64,000 nucleotides of DNA from Fulvivirga sp. M361 (GTDB taxonomy: Bacteria; Bacteroidota; Bacteroidia; Cytophagales; Cyclobacteriaceae): positions 169,063 through 233,062 of the forward strand of contig NZ_VKDC01000007.1 of assembly GCF_007097395.1 (NCBI RefSeq), read 5' to 3'. The translations under genes and the position numbers were made by a program. Below are positions 9,853-16,182 of the stretch, one piece after another; within the stretch, counting starts at the first letter, position 1, and the number at the start of each line of letters is the position of its first letter. A model generated the notes under the pieces. That model had not been told where the DNA came from and searched no databases. It saw only the letters and a list, made by a program, of their open reading frames with translations.

Positions 9853-9882
9853 TTTGGTATTAGAAAATTTCCTGTATATTCG
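9853..9882 (+). promoter_or_regulatory. Bacteroidota-type promoter of tandem RNA unit 1
   Basis: TTTG at 9853-9856, 18 nt spacer, then TATATTCG at 9875-9882, close to the Bacteroidota -33 TTTG / -7 TAnnTTTG consensus. The conserved RNA head begins 8 nt further on, where transcription would be expected to start. Confidence 0.55.
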
Positions 9883-9890
9883 TCTTAATT

Positions 9891-9950
9891 AAAGCCAACT
9901 ATAAACGATGAATTATTCCCTGACAGAGCACTTTGTCAGGGAATTTTTTT
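9891..9950 (+). ncRNA. Candidate small RNA, tandem unit 1
   Basis: Predicted transcript of about 60 nt. It starts with AAAGCCAACTATA, runs through ACGATGAAT and ends in a terminator with arms TTCCCTGACA (9916-9925) and TGTCAGGGAA (9934-9943) and a run of seven T. The head matches units 2 and 3, while the hairpin sequence is completely different from theirs, so the hairpin structure and not its sequence is kept. A 14-codon frame (ATG at 9908) exists only in this copy and is probably chance. I recognise no known RNA family. Confidence 0.55.
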
Positions 9951-10176
9951 AGCGCTGTCTGATATCATTTGAATGTGGCATTGGGCATTATAGACTATTA
10001 CCTTTTGTTTTGATATTTAGCCGGTGCATAGTGCTCAATAAATTTCTGCTGATTCTGACAATATGATCAAATAAGTGTGGTGATTATTCGGGTGTGTAAT
10101 GTGCTGGTTTTTAAATTCCTCATCATCGTTTCTAAGCGCTATTTATCGGCCTTAAGATACGTTGGTCGATGAAACT

Positions 10177-10207
10177 TTTGTCATCAGGTTCCGGGTATTT
10201 AGTTTTC
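10177..10207 (+). promoter_or_regulatory. Bacteroidota-type promoter of tandem RNA unit 2
   Basis: TTTG at 10177-10180, 19 nt spacer, TAGTTTTC at 10200-10207. The conserved head starts 7 nt downstream, the same geometry as in unit 1. Confidence 0.5.
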
Positions 10208-10214
10208 AATACAT

Positions 10215-10271
10215 AAAGCCAACTATAGACAACGAATTATCCTCCGGAGCCAGGTCTTCGGGGGATTTTTT
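10215..10271 (+). ncRNA. Candidate small RNA, tandem unit 2
   Basis: Head AAAGCCAACTATAGACAACG, followed by a hairpin with arms ATCCTCCG (10239-10246) and CGGGGGAT (10259-10266), one T-G wobble, loop GAGCCAGGTCTT and a T-run. The loop is identical to that of unit 3, and the stem position that wobbles here is a Watson-Crick pair there. Predicted length is about 57 nt. Confidence 0.55.
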
Positions 10272-10481
10272 GTATCCACTGATATCTCATTCGTCTATTA
10301 TATCCCGTTTTTATTATTCCTGATATCATGTGCTAAATCAAGTAATATACAGGCGACCTTGTTTTAATGCGTTAAGAACGCTATTAAAAAAGGCAACACA
10401 CCTGTTATCTGTCACATTTACTTTTTATCGTCACTTTTAGAGGTTGATCGAATGAAGATTTATTTAGCATCATTTACTTAT

Positions 10482-10489
10482 TACATTTA
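10482..10489 (+). promoter_or_regulatory. Candidate -7 element of tandem RNA unit 3
   Basis: TACATTTA, one mismatch from TAnnTTTG, placed 8 nt before the conserved head as in unit 1. The -33 element is not clear: an ATTT lies 20 nt upstream. Confidence 0.4.
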
Positions 10490-10497
10490 TACCAGTT

Positions 10498-10556
10498 AAA
10501 GCCAACTATAGACAACGAAAAATCCCCCGGAGCCAGGTCTTCGGGGGATTTTTCGC
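10498..10556 (+). ncRNA. Candidate small RNA, tandem unit 3
   Basis: Head AAAGCCAACTATAGACAACG is identical to unit 2. It is followed by a perfect 12-bp stem (10518-10529 with 10542-10553) closing the 12-nt loop GAGCCAGGTCTT, ending in TTTTT. Predicted transcript is about 57 nt. The three units lie 324 and 283 bp apart, all on the plus strand, between the Bat-type operon and the ECF sigma operon. Confidence 0.55.
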
Positions 10557-10745
10557 TTTACATATAAAATGTTTGGCCGTACTTTGCCAAAAAAGCCTTC
10601 CTAATGTATCGTTCACGTCCTACCGGGGCTATGGTTTAATCGCATTATTAATTACTTTGGAAAATATTTTTTGCTGAGGCAACCGATCCTAATAAATATC
10701 CGTGTTGTGTAAAATTTAAAGCTAAAAGAGTCAGTAAGTATACTA

Positions 10746-11285
10746 ATGGTGCTTATTAAGGGATGTCAGGAAGGAGACCGTGAAAGTCAGCGATTGCTGT
10801 ATAAGCACTATTATGTATACTGTATGAGTATTTGTGTGCGCTATGCCCAGAGTGAAGAGGAAGCTAAAGAAATATTAAATGATGCTTTTATTAAAGTATT
10901 TAATAAAATTAGTCAGTATGATACTGATAAGCCATTCAAAGGATGGTTGAGAAGAATAATGATCAATACGGCTATAGATCATTTCAGGTCCAATAAGAAG
11001 CATTATTATCATGCAGATATTGACGATGGTTATGATGAGCCTGTGGAGGCAAATGTTGTTGGTGATCTTTCTTATGAAGAAATTTTGCTATTAGTTCAAA
11101 AACTAAGTCCGATGTATCGGTCTGTATTTAGTTTATATGTAATAGATGGGTATAATCATGAAGATATATCCGGGAAGTTGGGGATTTCCGTAGGGACGTC
11201 CAAGTCGAATTTGTCTAAGGCCAGGGCAAATTTGAAGAAGATGTTGGTTAAAGCGAACAAAGATATTTATGAGCAATATGTCTGA
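10746..11285 (+). CDS. ECF-type RNA polymerase sigma factor
   Basis: A 179-residue sigma-70 family extracytoplasmic-function factor. Region 2 is seen in YAQSEEEAKEILNDAFIKVF and GWLRRIMINTAIDHFRS (about residues 35-80). Region 4 is LVQKLSPMYRSVFSLYVIDG followed by the helix-turn-helix HEDISGKLGISVGTSKSNLS (about 115-165). Its last 17 bases overlap the next gene, which encodes a membrane-anchored protein, an arrangement typical of sigma/anti-sigma pairs. The five genes from here to 15175 have gaps of at most 27 bp and form one operon. Confidence 0.93.
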   Translation: MVLIKGCQEGDRESQRLLYKHYYVYCMSICVRYAQSEEEAKEILNDAFIKVFNKISQYDTDKPFKGWLRRIMINTAIDHFRSNKKHYYHADIDDGYDEPVEANVVGDLSYEEILLLVQKLSPMYRSVFSLYVIDGYNHEDISGKLGISVGTSKSNLSKARANLKKMLVKANKDIYEQYV

Positions 11286-12897
11286 GAAGGATCTTGATAA
11301 TCTGTTCAGAAAAGCGGCTGATGAGTATACCACACCTTTTGACGAAGAGGCATGGGACGCATTAAATGACCGCCTGGATGGGAAGGGGGCTGGGCTCATG
11401 CCTGACTATTATAAAATAACAGGGGGTATAATACTCATGTTCGTTTTATTATCATTGTTCATATGGTATTCAGCTTATAATAATCCGCAAACCGTTACTG
11501 AAATCAGTAAGACGGAAGAGTCACAAACGAGCTCGAAGAGTTTCAGATCAAAGCGTGAGCAAGAGTCTCAAATAGCATTTGAGGCACAGGATAAAACACG
11601 ATCATCACAGTCGCAATCTGAAGCACAAGGTCATGTTAAGGACAACTCAGGCAGGGCTGAGACCGGCAAGAGATCAGCAGAAAACCTGAATGATCCGGCT
11701 ACTAGCCTTGATGAGGAAGGAGATACAGGCAACGTAGCTGAAAATGACCAGCGCACCATTGAAAACTCCTCTCAAAAAGATATGTATGAAGAAGGCATTG
11801 ACAGGGTAGGGCAGGAGAGTGCCGGGGTAAGGCGATCTTTAACTTCCGAGGTGTCTGATAATGCATCGTCCAATGATAAACGTACCAATGCATCCCCCAC
11901 CATTGAATCAATGGATGAAAAAGCAGATCCGGATAAAAGGACACCCCCTAATGCCATCGTAAAACCTCTTGGGTCCCGGGAACCTGAAACAAATGGTAAT
12001 GCGTTATCCGACAGGAGGCCTGCCAGACCTCAAGAGCATCAAAAATTAAACTTAAACGATGATCAGGCTGCTATAGCAAATGTTGACGAAGAGGACTCTC
12101 ATTTAACAGGTTACTCTACGGATGATGGCCCCACAATTATTTCAGGAAAAACAGAAGAAGGCTTTCCGTATCTTTTAATAGGGTATAGGGAAGGTTTTGA
12201 TCATTTATTGATGCTTCCGGAGGTTGACCTTGAAACCGTTGAGGTAGAAAAGGCCGAAGAAGTTGTAGATGAGGAAGAGAAGGATGCGGATACCCCGGAA
12301 AAGGATAAAATTTTTGCACTAAAATTTATGCTGGCCCCCGATCTGAGTTCAGTAGGCTATTTTAAACCGGATGAACCAGGCTCTAACATAGGGATTATGT
12401 TAGAATATTACCTGGGGAAAAGATGGAGTATATCAGGCGGGGCCATCCGCTCAAGGAAAATCTATTTCACGGATGATGCGCTGGACATTGGCCGGTATGC
12501 TTCCAATCCTAATGTTTCCCGCGTAGACGCGGCTTGCACGGTGATTGATATTCCCGTGAACCTGAGCTATTATATACAACAGCATAAGCGTCATAACTTC
12601 ATGGCTACCCTGGGTTTTTCCAGTTATTTGATGCTTTCTGAAGATTATCGATATTTTTTAGAAGTTCAAGGCAACCCTACGGAATGGACACAACGTATTG
12701 AAGGGGAAAATAATCATATTCTTAATATGTTGAATTTGTCCATTACTTACGAAAGACGCCTTAATGAACATTTCTATTTACAACTGGAGCCTTTTGTTAA
12801 AGCACCCTTGTCAGGTGTGGGTGAAGGGGAAGTTGACCTGGTAAGTAGTGGTCTTTTCATCAACCTGAAATACAATTTTTTAAGACCCAAAAAGTAA
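11269..12897 (+). CDS. Membrane-anchored protein with C-terminal outer-membrane barrel-like domain; putative anti-sigma component
   Basis: A 542-residue protein. Residues 1-45 are acidic and cytoplasmic in predicted topology (EKDLDNLFRKAADEYTTPFDEEAWDAL), as in Bacteroidota anti-sigma-like proteins. One transmembrane helix follows (about 48-66), then roughly 250 highly charged, Ser/Glu/Asp-rich residues likely to be disordered. A beta-rich C-terminal domain (about 345-542) has alternating aromatic/polar strands and ends LFINLKYNFLRPKK, as in small outer-membrane barrels. It overlaps the sigma gene. An ATG three codons later (11278) is an alternative start. The inferred role is control of the sigma factor from the envelope. 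Confidence 0.7.
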   Translation: MSNMSEKDLDNLFRKAADEYTTPFDEEAWDALNDRLDGKGAGLMPDYYKITGGIILMFVLLSLFIWYSAYNNPQTVTEISKTEESQTSSKSFRSKREQESQIAFEAQDKTRSSQSQSEAQGHVKDNSGRAETGKRSAENLNDPATSLDEEGDTGNVAENDQRTIENSSQKDMYEEGIDRVGQESAGVRRSLTSEVSDNASSNDKRTNASPTIESMDEKADPDKRTPPNAIVKPLGSREPETNGNALSDRRPARPQEHQKLNLNDDQAAIANVDEEDSHLTGYSTDDGPTIISGKTEEGFPYLLIGYREGFDHLLMLPEVDLETVEVEKAEEVVDEEEKDADTPEKDKIFALKFMLAPDLSSVGYFKPDEPGSNIGIMLEYYLGKRWSISGGAIRSRKIYFTDDALDIGRYASNPNVSRVDAACTVIDIPVNLSYYIQQHKRHNFMATLGFSSYLMLSEDYRYFLEVQGNPTEWTQRIEGENNHILNMLNLSITYERRLNEHFYLQLEPFVKAPLSGVGEGEVDLVSSGLFINLKYNFLRPKK

Positions 12898-12924
12898 CAA
12901 TTAACACAACAGGATATTTGAATT

Positions 12925-13740
12925 ATGCGAGGAAAATTAAAGAGCCTTGGTGCTATAGGTATGGCCGTTTCAGTAGGTTTTATAGCTGCATGTACTGGTG
13001 AGAAAGACCCGGAACCGGCATTTGATTGCAGTCTGTCAGACTTACAGATCGTTGAAGTCAGAACACAGGAATTGACAGGTTGTACGTCGTTGGACGGTAT
13101 TATAGAAGTAACTTCTACCGGAGGGGAAGGAGACAAAAGTTTTCAGTTGAATGAAGGTGCGCCACAACCCACCGGTCTTTTTGAAAACCTGGCTTCCGGC
13201 ACCTACAGATTATCCGTTACGGACCAGAATAAATGTACCTCACAGGTGGAAATAGTGCTTACGGCTGTGGATTCTGATCTGGTGATCTCTGATGTTAACT
13301 CAACCCTCTCAGGGTGTGAAACATCTAACGGGGTGCTTACGATCAATGCCAGTGGACAGGGGACCCTAAGGTATAAAATAGATAATGGTGCTTTTCAGGA
13401 GGGAAATGAATTTGGAAACCTACAGGCAGGAGAGTATACCGTTACTGTTATGGATGATATCTGTGAAACGACCAGCCTTCACCGGATACAGACCGGTGTA
13501 TCTTTTGACGATCAAATAAAAACAATTTTATCTACGAATTGTATACTTTCAGGCTGCCATAATGGTGGTAACAGTTTACCTAATTTTTCTAATTTTTCCG
13601 AAGTTAAAGAAAAGGCTTCCGGCATCAGGAGCCGAACACAAAGTGGCAATATGCCTCAACGCAGCTCCGGTTTAACACTAACACAAGAACAAAAGGACCT
13701 GATCGCCTGCTGGGTGGATGATGGAGCACTAAACAATTAA
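12925..13740 (+). CDS. Lipoprotein with two SprB-like repeats and a CX4CH haem-like domain
   Basis: Secreted lipoprotein: signal peptide with lipobox IAAC (Cys about residue 23). Two beta-rich repeats of about 80 residues follow, each with a paired Cys (for example GCTSLDGIIEV...NKCTSQVEI), resembling the SprB repeat of Bacteroidota adhesins. The C-terminal 70 residues start SFDDQIKTILSTNC and carry CILSGCHNGG, a C-x4-C-H motif, then a Met in GNMPQRSSG and the closing ACWVDDGA. This pattern is common in Bacteroidota cytochrome-c-like domains; the standard motif is CXXCH, so covalent haem is plausible but unproven. YceI and DUF5777 genes follow, a recurring trio. Confidence 0.75.
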   Translation: MRGKLKSLGAIGMAVSVGFIAACTGEKDPEPAFDCSLSDLQIVEVRTQELTGCTSLDGIIEVTSTGGEGDKSFQLNEGAPQPTGLFENLASGTYRLSVTDQNKCTSQVEIVLTAVDSDLVISDVNSTLSGCETSNGVLTINASGQGTLRYKIDNGAFQEGNEFGNLQAGEYTVTVMDDICETTSLHRIQTGVSFDDQIKTILSTNCILSGCHNGGNSLPNFSNFSEVKEKASGIRSRTQSGNMPQRSSGLTLTQEQKDLIACWVDDGALNN

Positions 13741-13760
13741 ATCACTATAAACTTTAAAAA

Positions 13761-14297
13761 ATGAGAACCTTATTATTAGCTGGGCTGGTATGCATAACAT
13801 TTACAGCCTCTGCACAAAAGTACAAGTCAAACAAAAGCTACGTAAAGTTTTTTTCAGAGGCCACTTTAGAGGACATAGCCGCAGAAAATAAAGATGGGGT
13901 CAGTGTAATCGACCTTGCTACCGGTAACGTGGTTTTTTCTATTCCTATTAAGTCTTTTGAATTTGAGAAATCTCTTATGAAGGAACATTTCAACGAAAAA
14001 TATATGGAGTCGGAGAAATATCCTAAAGCAGTGTTTAAAGGAGTTATTGATAATGTAACTGATCAGGCTGGTATTCAAAAAGTGAAGGCAAAAGGTGATA
14101 TGACCATTCATGGAGTAACGAAGAAAATGGAGGTAGAAGGGGAAATAGACAAAACAGGCGATACGGTTTCACTGAAAACCCAATTTAAGGTGCGCCTGGA
14201 AGACCACAAAGTAAAAATACCAAAGCTGCTATGGCAAAATATCGCCGAAGTTGTAGAAGTAACCGTTGATTTTGAATATAAACCTATTGAACAGTAA
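13761..14297 (+). CDS. YceI family protein
   Basis: Periplasmic YceI/lipocalin-like beta-barrel protein of 178 residues with a signal peptide (cleavage near ASA-QK). The family signature is visible: FEKSLMKEHFNEKYMESEKYPKAVFKG and the segment GDMTIHGVTKKMEVEG. YceI proteins bind isoprenoid or amphiphilic ligands. The gene ends with its stop overlapping the start of the DUF5777 gene, so the two are coupled. Confidence 0.93.
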   Translation: MRTLLLAGLVCITFTASAQKYKSNKSYVKFFSEATLEDIAAENKDGVSVIDLATGNVVFSIPIKSFEFEKSLMKEHFNEKYMESEKYPKAVFKGVIDNVTDQAGIQKVKAKGDMTIHGVTKKMEVEGEIDKTGDTVSLKTQFKVRLEDHKVKIPKLLWQNIAEVVEVTVDFEYKPIEQ

Positions 14298-15175
14298 TGA
14301 AGTATTTTTTCATAATCCTCTTCTTTTTAGCGATATCTCAAAGTTCTTTTGCCCAGGATGATCTGATGGATCTGCTGGATGAAGGGCCAAAAAAGAAAGA
14401 GCCTGTATATGCCACTTTCAAGGGTTCCAGGGTAATTCTGGGCCATTCAGTGAAGTTAAAAGAAAAGAAAGAGTTGGAATTCCTGATAAGCCACAGGTTT
14501 GGAGCCCTCAATTCCGGGGCCCACGAATTTTGGGGGCTGGACGCTGCCAATATCCGGTTGGGGTTAGAATATGGACTGCTGGATAATTTGAACATTGGTG
14601 TTGGAAGAAGCTCTTTTGATAAAAGTTTCGACGGGTTCATAAAATATAAGCTGGTACAGCAGTCCAAAGGACCGGGAAGCTTTCCTTTTTCTATTGTCTT
14701 ATTCAGTAGTGTAGCGGCGCGAACTACGCCAAGGCAAGAGGATGACGCAACGTATGACTTTAATGACAGACTGGCGGGTACCTACCAGATTTTGATTGGA
14801 AAAAAGATAAGTCCTGCACTATCACTACAGTTAATGCCGGTTTTTGTACATAAAAACCGGGTGGCACAAATCGATGATAATGATCAGGCAGCTATTGGAG
14901 TAGGGGGACGGATAAAACTGACCAAGAGTTTGGCATTGAATCTTGAATACTACTACCGGCTTTCACCGCCGGACCAGACAGAATTTCACAATTCGTTGTC
15001 CGTAGGGCTTGACATAGAGACAGGTGGGCACGTTTTTCAACTCCACTTTACAAATTCTGACATGACATTGGAAAGAGCATTTGTTACTGAAACAACAGGG
15101 GACTTTTTCGATGGAGACATCCGTTTCGGGTTTAACATTTCCAGGACTTTCCAGCTGGGTGGAAAGCGTATATAG
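14297..15175 (+). CDS. DUF5777 family outer-membrane beta-barrel protein
   Basis: A 292-residue protein with a signal peptide (cleaved near SFA-QD) and a beta-barrel pattern throughout. DUF5777 features include the N-terminal FKGSRVILGHSVKLKEKKEL, then LEFLISHRFG, FDGFIKYKL, and the final LGGKRI. The family is routinely encoded with YceI and a haem-like lipoprotein, as here. It is expected in the outer membrane; its transported or bound ligand is unknown. It is the last gene of the sigma operon and is followed by a strong terminator. Confidence 0.88.
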   Translation: MKYFFIILFFLAISQSSFAQDDLMDLLDEGPKKKEPVYATFKGSRVILGHSVKLKEKKELEFLISHRFGALNSGAHEFWGLDAANIRLGLEYGLLDNLNIGVGRSSFDKSFDGFIKYKLVQQSKGPGSFPFSIVLFSSVAARTTPRQEDDATYDFNDRLAGTYQILIGKKISPALSLQLMPVFVHKNRVAQIDDNDQAAIGVGGRIKLTKSLALNLEYYYRLSPPDQTEFHNSLSVGLDIETGGHVFQLHFTNSDMTLERAFVTETTGDFFDGDIRFGFNISRTFQLGGKRI

Positions 15176-15202
15176 CTATTATTGTTAGGTTGGGGGACCG
15201 CT

Positions 15203-15239
15203 ATCGGAGTATGACGCTGAGTTATGCTCCGATTTTTTT
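15203..15239 (+). terminator. Intrinsic terminator of the ECF sigma operon
   Basis: Arms ATCGGAGTAT (15203-15212) and ATGCTCCGAT (15224-15233) form a 10-bp stem with one wobble, followed by a run of seven T that reaches the stop codon of the convergent kinase gene. Confidence 0.85.
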
Positions 15240-15855
15240 AGCTAAACAGGCCATTTATTTCTGCATCAATACGCTGTATTACCAAAGAACGGTCTTCTAT
15301 GTTGTTGACAAAATCCAGTTGATTCACATCTATCACCAGGTGTTTTCCTAAATCATAACTGCTTATCCAGTTCGTATAGTGCTGATTTAGATTTTTCAGA
15401 TAATCCAGCCGGATGGCATTTTCATATTCCCTGCCACGCTTCTCAATTTGACTGACCAGCTTGGGGATATCTGCTTTTAAATAAACGAGCAGATCCGGAG
15501 GCGTGACGTGCTCTATCATAGATTCAAAAAGTGTCTGATAGCAGGCATAGTCCCTGGCATTCATAAGGTCGGAAGACTTGAGATTAGCGGCAAATATATA
15601 AGCATCTTCATAGATCGTTCGGTCCTGGACGGTAGACACCTTGCTCGATCGTATATTTTTAACCTGTCTGAACCTGCTGTTAAGAAAATAAACCTGCAAG
15701 TGGAACGACCATCGCTGCATGTCTTCGTAGAAGTCAGCCAGGTAAGGGTTTTCTTCAACGGATTCTAATTCGGCATGCCAGTTGTATTGTTTGGCAAGTA
15801 GTTTGGCAAGGGTGGTTTTTCCGGACCCAATGTTTCCGCAGATGGCTATGTGCAT
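15238..15855 (-). CDS. Deoxynucleoside kinase (dGK/dAK type)
   Basis: Cytoplasmic deoxynucleoside kinase of 205 residues that phosphorylates salvaged deoxynucleosides using ATP. Visible motifs are the P-loop GNIGSGKT (residues 7-14), the substrate-pocket segment EENPYLADFYEDMQRWSF, the DRTIYEDAYIFA motif (DRS-type, about residues 78-89) and the lid region IEKRGREYENAIRLDYL. Length and motif order match bacterial deoxyadenosine/deoxyguanosine kinases. It is a single gene, convergent with the sigma operon. Confidence 0.93.
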   Translation of the reverse strand: MHIAICGNIGSGKTTLAKLLAKQYNWHAELESVEENPYLADFYEDMQRWSFHLQVYFLNSRFRQVKNIRSSKVSTVQDRTIYEDAYIFAANLKSSDLMNARDYACYQTLFESMIEHVTPPDLLVYLKADIPKLVSQIEKRGREYENAIRLDYLKNLNQHYTNWISSYDLGKHLVIDVNQLDFVNNIEDRSLVIQRIDAEINGLFS

Positions 15856-15910
15856 AAGTATTCAGTTAGAGCCTCAAATTTACGATCGTTAAGGAAAGCA
15901 CTGGCATATA

Positions 15911-15977
15911 AAAACAAAAAGGTCGACCGTCTGTCGACCTCTTTTTAACCTAAATGAAACCTTATGAAGAAGTTTAC
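15911..15977 (-). ncRNA. Candidate small RNA between the TonB receptor and kinase genes
   Basis: On the minus strand a perfect TAnnTTTG element (TATCTTTG, 15990 down to 15983) is followed after about 6 nt by a non-coding stretch of about 37 nt. A stable hairpin follows with arms AGGTCGAC and GTCGACCT (15940-15933 and 15927-15920) and then TTTTTGTTTTTAT. A TTTG is found 22 nt upstream of the -7 element, a slightly long spacing. The unit would make a transcript of about 65 nt. The hairpin could instead simply terminate transcription from the TonB receptor gene. Confidence 0.4.
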
Positions 15978-16182
15978 GGGTGCAAAGATATTGCTGACAT
16001 CTACTTACCATTCAAAACGTTAGTTACGGATTTATTATAAAATGATTGTTAGACTTAACCATTTGATAATGATCAAAGAAGCAGTTTCTAAACTTCACAC
16101 TTCAAATTCTATGTGTGGAGTTATTTTGTCTTCGTTATTTCCAAAATACTTTTCGTTCAATCAGTACTATTAAGAGGTTCCT

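Larger units (their letters stand above)
9812..10745. other. 934-bp intergenic region holding three tandem small-RNA-like units
   Basis: No protein-coding frame of convincing length is present. The region is AT-rich and contains three dispersed copies of a conserved 5' head (AAAGCCAACTATA plus about 8 nt), each followed directly by a GC-rich hairpin and a T-run. The stretches between copies are unalike apart from short CTGATATCAT-type segments near 9959, 10279 and 10321. The last 190 bases form the upstream region of the ECF sigma gene. Confidence 0.7.

Noticed and set aside
9908-9952. 14-codon frame within tandem RNA unit 1
   Set aside because: The ATG is absent in units 2 and 3 and the frame runs through the terminator stem, so it is unlikely to be translated usefully.
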